19,969 bases of DNA, from positions 1 to 19,969 of the forward strand of contig JAFGOG010000517.1 of NCBI GenBank assembly GCA_016926595.1, written 5' to 3'. Shown in pieces: positions 1-7,768 of this stretch (its first letter is position 1; the number at the start of each line of letters is the position of its first letter). The position numbers and the translations under genes are program-made. Source of the DNA: Anaerolineae bacterium (GTDB taxonomy: Bacteria > Chloroflexota > Anaerolineae > JAAYZQ01). Below the pieces are notes generated by a model. That model was not told the DNA's origin. It ran no database searches and worked only from the letters and a program-made list of their open reading frames with translations.

Positions 1-1250
1 CGAGGTTGGACCATAGTATGGCCAGATTGTACAGGGTTCGAGCCTGTCCTGCATAGTCCTCTACCCGCCGGCGCAGTGCCAGGGCTTGCTCGTAGTAGTC
101 GATCGCCTGTGCCGTGTCGCCCTGAGCACTGGACAAAGCGCCCAGATTGTTCAGCACCGACCCTGCTTCACCGAGATCGCCGATGGACTGGCGCAGAGCC
201 AACGCAGACTCGAGATAGGACTGTGCCTGTGACAAGTCACCCAACTCGTAGCTGATGCTGGCCAGGTTGTTCAGCACGGTTGCCTCCATGCTCTGATTGC
301 CTATCTCGCGGTGCACAGCCAGCGCCTGGCTCAGGTCTGCACGCGCCTGGTCCAGATCCCCTTGGGTGCGGTGGATCAGGGCCATGTTGTTCAACACCGT
401 CGCTTCCCCATCCCGGTCGCCCACGGTGCGCATGGTGACCAAGGCTTGTTCGTAGTACCCTGCCGCATCGGTCCATGTTTGGCGTTCATAGTAGATGCCG
501 CCGACGTTGGCCAGAGCCGTGGCCTCACCCGCCAGATTGCCTGTAGCCCGGTGCTGGGCCAACGCCTGTTCGAAGTAGCTCAGAGCCGCGCGCCATTCGC
601 CCATGGCCTGGTAAGTCGAACCGATGTTGTTGAGGATCGGCGCTTCGGTTCCCGACAGTCTGTTAGCACGTTGGATGGTCAACGCTTCCTCGAACAAGGT
701 CAGCGCCTGGCGGGGCTGCCCTCGCGCCCTGGCCAGCAGGCCCTGGTTGTTCAGCACTGCCGCCTCATGGCCCCGATCCCCGATCCGGCGCATGAGGGCC
801 AACGCTTGATCGAGAGCTGCCTCTGCTTCGTCTAGCCTGCCCAGGTCCAGGTAGAGCTGTCCCAGGTTGCTGAGGGTCCCTGCTTCACCCATTGAATCAT
901 CCATCTCGCGTTCAAGCTGCAATGCTTGTCCGTAAGCCTGGCGTGCAGACTCCCATTCACCGAGGGTCGCGTGGGTCGTCGCCATGTTGTGCAGCGTGAT
1001 CGCTTCACCCTTCTGGTCGCCTACTGCTCGCCGTGCCTCAAGAGCTTGTTCGTAGAACGACAGGGCTTCCTGGCACCATCCCAAATCATCACACACAAGA
1101 CCCAGGTTGTTTAGCGTGACCGCTTCTCCTGCCAGCGGGCCCACTCGTTGGCGCAAGACCAATGCCTGCTCCAGGTACTGCCCGGCCGTCTCAGACTGCC
1201 CAAGATGCCGGTAGCTGAGCCCAAGGTCGTTCAGCAGACCACCAAGCAGC
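1..1250 (-). repeat. Array of 120-bp TPR coding units
   Basis: Eleven units at exactly 120-bp spacing encode 40-residue TPRs. The LNNLG-type helix A (for example VLNNMALIH, VLNNLASIS, VLNNLGALS) recurs every 40 codons with no insertion or deletion. The units are diverged at DNA level, so this is a protein-level repeat and not a satellite or CRISPR array. Confidence 0.85.
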
Positions 1251-1534
1251 GCTTCATCTTCCAACACTTGTGCAGCTTCAATCCCTTGCTGCGTCCAGGC
1301 GAGCGTTACCTGCCAAAGCCCACGCTTTTCCAGGTAGTCATTCATGGCGTTGAGATAGCCGACAGTCATCCGCGCACGCTCTTGTGATTCGAGCCCAGGC
1401 AGCCCTTCAGCGGTAGCGGTCCAACCGCGCTGGATCTGTTCAAACTTCGCACCGTCAAGTGCCTGCCAGTCATCCTTGTACTGGCGGGCGTATTGCAGGT
1501 AGTATTGAGCCATTCGCTGTCGAGCGGAACTCAC
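1..1534 (-). CDS. TPR-array protein, C-terminus cut off by the window edge
   Basis: The frame is open from a GTG at 1534 to the left edge, giving at least 511 residues with no stop. I chose GTG 1534 because AAGGA lies 8 nt upstream and the preceding gene stops 11 nt before it; ATG 1513 is an in-frame alternative. The first ~95 residues (AQYYLQYARQYKDDW..., IQRGW) resemble the helical linker that follows the winged helix in NB-ARC-TPR proteins. From about residue 95 there are ten complete TPRs and part of an eleventh. Each is exactly 40 residues (120 bp), of the type G-D-x3-A-x2-YYEQALAL...GEA-x2-LNNLG, closest in style to LGN/Pins or kinesin-light-chain TPRs. TPR arrays bind peptides or proteins, so a sensor or scaffold role is likely; the ligand is unknown. 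No catalytic domain is visible, but the missing C-terminus could hold one. Confidence 0.88.
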   Translation of the reverse strand, partial: MSSARQRMAQYYLQYARQYKDDWQALDGAKFEQIQRGWTATAEGLPGLESQERARMTVGYLNAMNDYLEKRGLWQVTLAWTQQGIEAAQVLEDEALLGGLLNDLGLSYRHLGQSETAGQYLEQALVLRQRVGPLAGEAVTLNNLGLVCDDLGWCQEALSFYEQALEARRAVGDQKGEAITLHNMATTHATLGEWESARQAYGQALQLEREMDDSMGEAGTLSNLGQLYLDLGRLDEAEAALDQALALMRRIGDRGHEAAVLNNQGLLARARGQPRQALTLFEEALTIQRANRLSGTEAPILNNIGSTYQAMGEWRAALSYFEQALAQHRATGNLAGEATALANVGGIYYERQTWTDAAGYYEQALVTMRTVGDRDGEATVLNNMALIHRTQGDLDQARADLSQALAVHREIGNQSMEATVLNNLASISYELGDLSQAQSYLESALALRQSIGDLGEAGSVLNNLGALSSAQGDTAQAIDYYEQALALRRRVEDYAGQARTLYNLAILWSNL

Positions 1535-1545
1535 AAGATATGTCC

Positions 1546-2616
1546 TTACTTTCCAGGCCGTAGCCTGTCCAGCCGTGTCAGTTGATCCCCAAACCCGAAC
1601 GACTGGGCCAGGATGCGGGCCTTTATCGCGGCTAACTCGGCTTGTGCCGGCTCTGCTCGCAGGCCATGGAGCTGAGCCAGGTTCACGAGGGTCGTTGCCT
1701 CTCCGTGTGCATCTCCCAACGCTCGATACCCATCCAGTGCCTGCTCAAAGTAATCGCGAGCCTGGTCCAGGTTGCCTTCCTGCTGGCTGATGAGCCCCAG
1801 ATTGGCCAACGTTTTGTTGATGTTTGCCTGGTTTCCAAGCTGACTGAAAAGCGACATGGCTTCCTGGTACTGCAACTTGGCCTCGGTGAGTTTGTCGTGC
1901 AGGTGGTACAACAGGGCGATGTTTGCCAGAGCCACCGCAATGCCATAGAGATTGTCCAGTTGCCGGAATTCGAGGGCAGCGTTGACAAAACAGTCCAGAG
2001 CTTCTTGTGATCGGCCCTGATCGCGATAGACATTTCCCAGGCCGATCTGGGCTGCTGTGGCATTGTATCGATCACCGGCTTCGTGCAGAGTGTCAATAGC
2101 CTCCTTGAGGCATGTGGCAGCTTCTTCCCTTCGGTTCTGCATCTGGTAGAGGTTGCCGAGGTTGTTGAGCACTCCACCACGCGCGCGCCGATCTTCTCTT
2201 TCCTCTGCAAGAGCCAAAGCCCGCTGGTAGGCTGTCTCGGCCTGTGGCCAGTGTCCCTGGTCATGATATAGGGAACCTATGTTGTTCCACAAGGTCACAT
2301 CGAGGATCGGGATGTCGGCGGCATGGAAAGCGTCCAGACTGGCTTCATAGGCGGCGATAGCCTCTTGCCAATTGCCCAGCCGGTCGTACAACCAGCCCTC
2401 ACTGTAGCGCACAATGCCCAGTGCGTAGGGTGGGAGATCGTGACCTTTGACAGCCTGGAGCAACCACCGGCAGAGGTCATAGCGTCCCTCTTCTCGAAAC
2501 TGTGTAAATCGCTCACTCCAGGTACGAAGCCCTTCCATGACTTCTGCCTGGAACTGCAGATGGACATACTCCAGGAAGTAGGCCAGATCGGTGCGAGCTG
2601 TACTGACTTGATTCAC
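1546..2616 (-). CDS. TPR protein (356 aa), TPR-array paralogue
   Basis: The protein starts with GTG inside the stop of the upstream TPR gene: GTGA at 2613-2616 is both its start and that gene's TGA. There is no clear Shine-Dalgarno site, so translation is probably coupled. Residues 1-90 match the N-terminal segment of three other TPR proteins in this cluster. The anchor GLRTWS (29-34) is identical in the 573-residue neighbour, and it is followed by CRWLLQAVKGHDLPP. About seven TPRs of roughly 40 residues follow (NNIGSLY, LNNLGNLY, GLGNVY, LANIALLY, LANLGLIS, LVNLAQLH). No enzymatic domain, signal peptide or membrane segment is seen. It is probably a cytoplasmic protein-interaction or sensor subunit; the partner is unknown. 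Confidence 0.9.
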   Translation of the reverse strand: MNQVSTARTDLAYFLEYVHLQFQAEVMEGLRTWSERFTQFREEGRYDLCRWLLQAVKGHDLPPYALGIVRYSEGWLYDRLGNWQEAIAAYEASLDAFHAADIPILDVTLWNNIGSLYHDQGHWPQAETAYQRALALAEEREDRRARGGVLNNLGNLYQMQNRREEAATCLKEAIDTLHEAGDRYNATAAQIGLGNVYRDQGRSQEALDCFVNAALEFRQLDNLYGIAVALANIALLYHLHDKLTEAKLQYQEAMSLFSQLGNQANINKTLANLGLISQQEGNLDQARDYFEQALDGYRALGDAHGEATTLVNLAQLHGLRAEPAQAELAAIKARILAQSFGFGDQLTRLDRLRPGK

Positions 2617-4334
2617 GGTTGAGTCTCACCGAAGTGGGGGGATTCGCCCATTTCGTTGCTCAGAAGCGACTCGGCGACCTGCTCAAAGGTCTCCCTCGCC
2701 TCGGCCATCAATTCGTCATCAGCATCGGTGCTCCAGATTTCCAGTGCCGCGTGGCAAAGACCCAGTGCCCGCTCAGGGTCACCAGCCTCGCTATGCTTGG
2801 CCACCCGCTCCAGGATCGAGTGCAGGCTGCTGCGGTAGCGCTTCTCGTAACCGCAGTGGCGGGCGCGCACAGCCGCCTCGGCCAGATAGACGGCTCCTGC
2901 ATCGTCGCCTTGTTCCAGCGCAATCTCGCCCAGCAACCACAACACCTGGGATTGCCAACGCTCGCTGGCGAACTGCTGGGCGACCTGCCACGCCTCTTCG
3001 CCTGCCGCCCGGGCTTGATCCCAGGCGTCCTGTTCATAGTACAGGCCGGCCAGTTTGTACAACGCACCGATCTGCCCCTGCCGGTCTTGCTGCGCCCGAT
3101 GCAGGGCCAGCGATTGCCCGAATAGCGCCTCGGCGTTAGCGTAGCGCTTCTGCTCTACCCGTACCGAACCCAGTGCACCCAACAGCCGCGCCTCTAGGTG
3201 CTGATGACCCATCTCCTGGGCCAGGGGCAGGGCTTCGTCATAATAGACCTCCGCTTCGGCAAGTCGCCCTGCATCCCGGTGCAGCGTACCCAGGTTCAAC
3301 AGGGCGATCACCACGCCTGCCCGGTCACCCACGCGGCGGTTGAGGGTCAACTGCTGCTCCATGAGCGGCAATGCCTCGTCGTCGCGGTCCTGCAGGCTCA
3401 GGGCCAGGGCCAGGTTGCCCAGCCAGAAGGCCGTGCCGCCTTCGTCGCCGTGAACCTGGCTGAGGTCCAGCGCTTCGCGATAGCAGCGCTCCGCTTCGGC
3501 CAGGTTGCCGCGAAGCTGGTGGACCGTGCCCAGGTTGCCCAGGGCCTGTTCCTGGCCGCCCAGGTCATCGATCTGCTGCGCCAGGGCCAGGCTCCGGGTA
3601 TAGTGTTCGGCGGCGAGGTCCAGGTCACCCCGGTGCTTGTGATGGTTCCCCAGCCCGTTCAGGGCGCTCACCTCGCCAGCCAGGTCGCCGACGGCCTGCA
3701 AGCTGCTGACCGCTTCCCGGTAGTACGTCCCCGCTGCTTCAATTTCGCCCAGCCGCTCCAAGAACTTGGCCAGGTTCAGCAGTGCTCGTCCTGCGCCCAA
3801 CTCGTCGCCGATCTGGCGCAGCATGTCCAGGCTCTGCTTCAGTGTCGCCGCCGCCTCCGCCATCCGGCCCTGATCGCCCAATACGAGTGCCAGGTTGTTG
3901 AGAGCAATGGCTTCCTGGTGTTGATCACCAGCGGCCCGCAGCAGGGGCATGGCCTGTTGGTAGTAGTCCACGGCCCGCTCCCAGGCGCCGGTGGCCTGGT
4001 AGACGTTGCCCAGCTCGATGAGCGCCTGCGTCTCGCCCAGCGTATCGCCGGCCTCACGAAACACTGCCAGGCTTTGCGCCAGGCGTCTGATCGCCTCATC
4101 CCACAGTCCCTGACGCATGAGCCACTGTCCATGACGGTGCACGGCCAGGGCGCGGCCACGGGGTGGGAGCTTCAGACTGCCCCGGCGCACCTCGGCCAGC
4201 AATAGGTGACAGCCTTGACGATCCCAGGCACGCAGTGCTCGGTCAAAGGCCCGGCTCCACGTGCGCAGGCCGGCCTCTGGATCGTAGCTCAGAAGCTGAT
4301 GCAGGTACTCGATGCCGTGACGATCCTGGCTCAC
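2613..4334 (-). CDS. TPR protein (573 aa), TPR-array paralogue
   Basis: The GTG start at 4334 is supported by GAGGA with a 6-nt spacer. An overlapping ATG eight bases upstream leads into another frame and is not used. Residues 1-85 carry the N-terminal segment shared by the array (GLRTWS at 22-27, then a leucine-rich helix and a basic stretch). Roughly eleven TPR-like units follow, many beginning LNNLA, LLNLA or LGNLG. The last ~75 residues are acidic and helical (SILERVAKHSEAGDPERAL...) and do not fit the repeat. The coding sequence overlaps the next TPR gene by four bases. It is more GC-rich than the TPR genes on either side. A sensor or scaffold role is inferred from TPR architecture alone. 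Confidence 0.91.
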   Translation of the reverse strand: MSQDRHGIEYLHQLLSYDPEAGLRTWSRAFDRALRAWDRQGCHLLLAEVRRGSLKLPPRGRALAVHRHGQWLMRQGLWDEAIRRLAQSLAVFREAGDTLGETQALIELGNVYQATGAWERAVDYYQQAMPLLRAAGDQHQEAIALNNLALVLGDQGRMAEAAATLKQSLDMLRQIGDELGAGRALLNLAKFLERLGEIEAAGTYYREAVSSLQAVGDLAGEVSALNGLGNHHKHRGDLDLAAEHYTRSLALAQQIDDLGGQEQALGNLGTVHQLRGNLAEAERCYREALDLSQVHGDEGGTAFWLGNLALALSLQDRDDEALPLMEQQLTLNRRVGDRAGVVIALLNLGTLHRDAGRLAEAEVYYDEALPLAQEMGHQHLEARLLGALGSVRVEQKRYANAEALFGQSLALHRAQQDRQGQIGALYKLAGLYYEQDAWDQARAAGEEAWQVAQQFASERWQSQVLWLLGEIALEQGDDAGAVYLAEAAVRARHCGYEKRYRSSLHSILERVAKHSEAGDPERALGLCHAALEIWSTDADDELMAEARETFEQVAESLLSNEMGESPHFGETQP

Positions 4335-4493
4335 CTTTCATCCTCGAAGGTTTGAAACGCACTGCCAGCGTCCGATATGCGGTCTCCTGGCAGGCCCGAG
4401 GTCGATCCTGTACTTTGGGCTGTCCGACTCTGGCCTGTTGTCTTTGGGGCTGGCTGCGCGATACCGCAAGAACGGGCACTAACAGTCATCTTG
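4335..4493. other. 159-bp intergenic gap with a weak inverted repeat
   Basis: This is the largest non-coding gap in the cluster, between the 615- and 573-residue TPR genes. It contains CTGCCAG (4362-4368) and its complement CTGGCAG (4387-4393), 18 nt apart, with a further CCG/CGG pairing inside the loop. There is no U-tract, so it is not a typical intrinsic terminator. No convincing -35/-10 pair was found. A separate promoter for the last three genes is possible but not shown. Confidence 0.3.
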
Positions 4494-6341
4494 CTACCCT
4501 GTCAAATGCTCGTTGAGATGTCGGCCCAGGTCGGCGGCGAGGGCAAGCTGCCCGCCCTGAACAAGTTCTTGGATGTGGCGGCCAATCTGTTGTGCAGCTT
4601 CTCGGTATAGCTCTTCGCCATAGCCGCGGGCTACTATGATTGAGTTTGCATAGGCAGTGAACGCCTCGGTAGTCTCTCCCATAGCCAGTAACGTCCGCCC
4701 ACGCAGTCGATAGATCTTGATTGCCTCGCGCCGCTCAAAGGCCAGAACCAACGCTTGATCCAATGTCTCAATCGCCCGGACGTATCTCCGATTGTCGTGG
4801 TAGAGGAGTGCCAGGTTCGTCAGGGCGCTGATGGCATCAAGTGTTTCTCCGATCCTCTCGAAAATAGACAGACTGTTGTGATACGCAGCCTCTGCAGCGT
4901 CGGGATTTCCCTGCCGCCGGTACAGATCAGCCAGTCTGGCCAGCGCCAGGCCCTGGCCATGCAGCTCTCCCAGGTCCTCGTAGATAGCGAGGCTCTCCTG
5001 ATGAACTTGCTCCGCATCTTCAAGCCGCATGTGTTCAGCGAGCAAGGTGCCCAGGTTCCCCAGTGTTCGGGCCAGCCCAAGCACATTTTCACTGGCACGA
5101 TAGGCGGCCAACGCCCGGCGGTAGTGGCTCTCGGCAGTGGCGATGTCGTCCAGATCCTCGTAGATCAAAGCCAGGTTGTTCAGCAAGTCACCGTCATCTT
5201 CGAGATCTTCAAGATCCTGCCGGATCGTCTGAGCGTTCTCGAAAGCAGAGAGCGCTTCTTTATGACGATGTAGGCGCCGATAAGCGATGCCCATATTGTT
5301 GAGGGCCAGGGCTTCGCCACGCTGATCCCCTGCTTGTCGGTAGAGATCCAGGGCCTGCAGTTGATCGGCCAATGCACCCTCTAAATCGTCGAGATCGCGT
5401 TTGACATTGCCTCGGTTGGTCAGGGCTTTGGCTTGGCTCAACGGATCGCCTGTCAGGCAGGCAACATCCAGGGCTCCGCTGAAACAGGTAAGGGCAGTCT
5501 CCAGATCACGGGTAAGCTGGTAGACGAGACCCAAGTTGTTCAGGGTCTCAGCCTCACTGACCAGATCATTTCGGGTTCGCTCAAATGCCAGGAGATCGGT
5601 AAAGATGGCTCGCGCCCGCTCGTATTGTCCCTGCTCAAAGTGAACAAGGCCAATGTTGTTCATTGTCGTAGCTTCGCCTTGGTGGTTGTCAAGCGCCCGA
5701 GAGATGGACAGGTCACGCTCATAGTAGGCCAAAGCTTCTGTCCACTTGCCCTGGCGTCGATACACATTGCCCAGGTTGTTCAAAACCTGACCGGTGCCCT
5801 TTTGGTCACCGAGTTCGCGGCGTATGTTCAGTGCCTCTTTGTAGGTCGTGATAGCTTTGTCCCAAAACCCCTGCTCAGCATATACACCGGCAAGGATGTT
5901 GAGGGTTGTGCTCAGAGTTGCCGGATCGGTGCCACCGGTCAGGATTTGCCGGGCCTCCTGCAAACACTGCTCCGCTTCTGCCAAGTTCCCCATATCCTCG
6001 TACAATGAGCCAAGGTTCGTCTGAGACGTGGCGAGCGCATGGAGTCCAGCCAGATTCTCCTGGCGGAAGGTCCCGATCGCCCTCTGATAGAGCAGCATGG
6101 CTGCAGCGGAGCGCTTTTTTTGTTCCAGCAGTCGGGCTTCACTGCACCATACGCGAGCCCGATCATACCTGCTCAGATCCTGCTGCTTTGCGGCGGCCAG
6201 CAAGCGCTGAGCATCCGCTAACCGCCAATCGTTGCAAGCCTGACGAAAAGCCTGTTGCCAACGATCGAGCGCTGAATACCTGCCGGAGCTGAACTCCAGT
6301 TCCAGGTAGGCAAGTAGATGATCGCAAGGTTGCGCAGCCAT
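4494..6341 (-). CDS. TPR protein (615 aa), TPR-array paralogue
   Basis: The ATG at 6341 has no recognisable Shine-Dalgarno site, and the upstream ATPase gene ends 36 bp before it, so coupling or weak initiation is likely. Residues 1-95 carry the array's N-terminal segment: a tryptophan at 28 in DRWQQAF, then QRLLAAAKQQDL and CSEARLLEQKK. About twelve TPRs of roughly 40 residues follow between residues 105 and 575, with clear helix-A signatures LNNLGNVY, MNNIGLVH, LNNLGLVY, LNNMGIAY, LNNLALIY and LTNLALLY. The final ~40 residues form a non-repeat capping helix. No catalytic motif is present. Its position directly after the STAND ATPase makes it a good candidate for that protein's separate sensor or partner (inference). 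Confidence 0.91.
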   Translation of the reverse strand: MAAQPCDHLLAYLELEFSSGRYSALDRWQQAFRQACNDWRLADAQRLLAAAKQQDLSRYDRARVWCSEARLLEQKKRSAAAMLLYQRAIGTFRQENLAGLHALATSQTNLGSLYEDMGNLAEAEQCLQEARQILTGGTDPATLSTTLNILAGVYAEQGFWDKAITTYKEALNIRRELGDQKGTGQVLNNLGNVYRRQGKWTEALAYYERDLSISRALDNHQGEATTMNNIGLVHFEQGQYERARAIFTDLLAFERTRNDLVSEAETLNNLGLVYQLTRDLETALTCFSGALDVACLTGDPLSQAKALTNRGNVKRDLDDLEGALADQLQALDLYRQAGDQRGEALALNNMGIAYRRLHRHKEALSAFENAQTIRQDLEDLEDDGDLLNNLALIYEDLDDIATAESHYRRALAAYRASENVLGLARTLGNLGTLLAEHMRLEDAEQVHQESLAIYEDLGELHGQGLALARLADLYRRQGNPDAAEAAYHNSLSIFERIGETLDAISALTNLALLYHDNRRYVRAIETLDQALVLAFERREAIKIYRLRGRTLLAMGETTEAFTAYANSIIVARGYGEELYREAAQQIGRHIQELVQGGQLALAADLGRHLNEHLTG

Positions 6342-6377
6342 TTCTATTCGGCGATCAAGCTTACGTCATATCTGGCA

Positions 6378-7754
6378 TCAAGTGGCATCGTCCCCAGGAA
6401 TGTCAAAAGTTTGCACTGTGTGCGCATCGTCGCCGATGACCAGCCCCTCTGCGTGCTCGATGTGGATCTGGTACTTGGCGCCTCCCGATTCTGTCGCCTC
6501 GCCTTCGGGCTGCTGGATGCCGGCCTTTTCCGCATAGTAGTCCATCAGCCGCTTGACGATGCGCTCGTACTCCGGCTTGTGGAACCTGAGCCGTTCCAAC
6601 AGCAGCTCGCGGACCTTGTCGTGGAACTTGAGCCCATAAGGATGGCGCTCGACGAAGGAGTGGCGGCCGAGCTTATCGTAGATGGCCCGTCCTTCTTCGA
6701 GGCTGACGTCCAGTACGACGCTGACGATCTCCGGATCGAACCAGCGGGCCACGACACCTTTTTCGAGAAAGTCACGTATCTCACGGGCGCGCTCCTCGCG
6801 CAGGATGCGCTCCAGCAGCTTGGTGGCCACGCGATCCCGATCGGCGGCCGATTCCAGCGCGCCGACGCGCTGCCAGCCACCGGCCTCACGGGAGAGGTGG
6901 ACGACCAACACCAGCAGTAGTGGGTAGCCACCTGTGAAGCGATAGACGTCGTCCAGCATGACCGGATCGCGCAAGCCGTGGTGGGCCAGGTATGCCTTGG
7001 CATCGCTTTCGGCGAGCTCGGGCAGCTCCATGACGTGCAGCGCGTCGCCGTACTCACCCCAGTCGAAATTGACTTTGGGCAGTGCATTGCGGCCAAAGAC
7101 GACGGCCTTGATCCCTTCCGGCAGGGCCGGGACAAAGGTGCGGCACACCCAGTCGTCCAGCCCTTCCATTTCTTCGTAGGTGTCTACGAGTAGTGCCAGC
7201 CGGCCGCCGGCTTTTTCCAGGGCCTCACTCAATCCCTCACTGAGGTTGGCGGTAAGCGACTTTTCGACGCCGCGCAGGTAGCGCTCCAGGGCAAAGCGGT
7301 TGCTGACGGTGCGCCGTAGGCTTTCGGTGATCCCCTTCCCCAGAACGCCCAGGATCTGGCCCAGGCCGGCCGGGTCCTTGACGTTGCCGACGACGTCGAA
7401 CATGGCCTGTACCCCGCCGCCTCGCAGCAGGACTTCCTGGACGATGAGGTATTCTTCGAAGGCGCGCTGAAAGTCGCGGAAGGCGCCGGCGAGCCGCTCG
7501 GTCTCTGAGAGCGATTCGGCGACGGCGTGCAGGATGCGGTCGGGGGTCAGGTCGGGGTGGATGCCATCCACCGTGGCAATGGGCAAGTTCTGCTCGCGGG
7601 CGTACCCGATGAGCTTGTTGCAGACGACGGTCTTGCCGATGCCGCCAGGGCCATAGACGTTGAGCAGCCAGTGGGGCACCCGACCCTCGACCAGGGCGGC
7701 AAAGCGCTCGACCTCTGACTGGCGGCCGACGATGAAGGGTTGTGGCTCGGGCAT
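6378..7754 (-). CDS. STAND-type P-loop ATPase with C-terminal amyloid-like motif
   Basis: This 458-residue protein starts at ATG 7754 with AAGGAG 8 nt upstream. IVGRQSEVERF near the N-terminus is the usual entry to an AAA/STAND domain. Walker A is GPGGIGKT (35-42). Walker B is LALLVDTYE (186-194). A sensor-like strand is AVVFGRN (217-223), and GGYPLL (275-280) matches the STAND GxP motif. FHDKVRELL (377-385) sits where NB-ARC proteins have the MHD winged-helix motif. No TPR, WD40 or HEAT-like sensor follows. The protein instead ends in a ~15-residue hydrophilic linker and a motif at 427-450 (KYQIHI, AEG, IGD). It is flanked on both sides by TPR genes that could act as sensors. It is probably a signalling ATPase that oligomerises; a chaperone-like role is the alternative. 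Its GC content is visibly higher than that of the adjacent TPR genes. Confidence 0.9.
   Translation of the reverse strand: MPEPQPFIVGRQSEVERFAALVEGRVPHWLLNVYGPGGIGKTVVCNKLIGYAREQNLPIATVDGIHPDLTPDRILHAVAESLSETERLAGAFRDFQRAFEEYLIVQEVLLRGGGVQAMFDVVGNVKDPAGLGQILGVLGKGITESLRRTVSNRFALERYLRGVEKSLTANLSEGLSEALEKAGGRLALLVDTYEEMEGLDDWVCRTFVPALPEGIKAVVFGRNALPKVNFDWGEYGDALHVMELPELAESDAKAYLAHHGLRDPVMLDDVYRFTGGYPLLLVLVVHLSREAGGWQRVGALESAADRDRVATKLLERILREERAREIRDFLEKGVVARWFDPEIVSVVLDVSLEEGRAIYDKLGRHSFVERHPYGLKFHDKVRELLLERLRFHKPEYERIVKRLMDYYAEKAGIQQPEGEATESGGAKYQIHIEHAEGLVIGDDAHTVQTFDIPGDDAT
6405..6476 (-). other. Amyloid-signalling-like motif at the C-terminus of the STAND ATPase
   Basis: Residues 427-450 of the ATPase follow the pattern KYxIxI, AxG, IGxxA and V/T, close to the protein end. 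HIEHAEG is identical to residues 15-21 of the 1436-residue NLR. Alternating hydrophobic residues with glycine turns suggest a beta-arch or amyloid fold. Bacterial amyloid signalling sequences (BASS), some of which are RHIM-like, have this general character; membership of a particular BASS family is inference. Confidence 0.6.
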
Positions 7755-7762
7755 GGTACATT

Positions 7763-7768
7763 CTCCTT
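7763..7768 (-). promoter_or_regulatory. Ribosome binding site of the STAND ATPase
   Basis: AAGGAG lies 8 nt before the ATG at 7754 and overlaps the TAA stop (7767-7769) of the upstream 875-residue TPR gene. Initiation is therefore physically linked to termination of the gene before it. Confidence 0.75.

Noticed and set aside
1..1250. Regular 120-bp spacing suggestive of a CRISPR array or minisatellite
   Set aside because: The units are diverged, continuously coding, and keep the 40-residue TPR pattern; there are no identical short repeats with unique spacers.
3198..4205. Long plus-strand open frame (335 codons)
   Set aside because: It lies entirely opposite the 573-residue TPR gene and is a by-product of that gene's codon use; its protein has no domain signal.
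4243..4479. Minus-strand 78-codon frame spanning the 159-bp gap
   Set aside because: Most of it overlaps the N-terminal coding region of the 573-residue TPR protein out of frame, and its sequence is low-complexity with no recognisable pattern.
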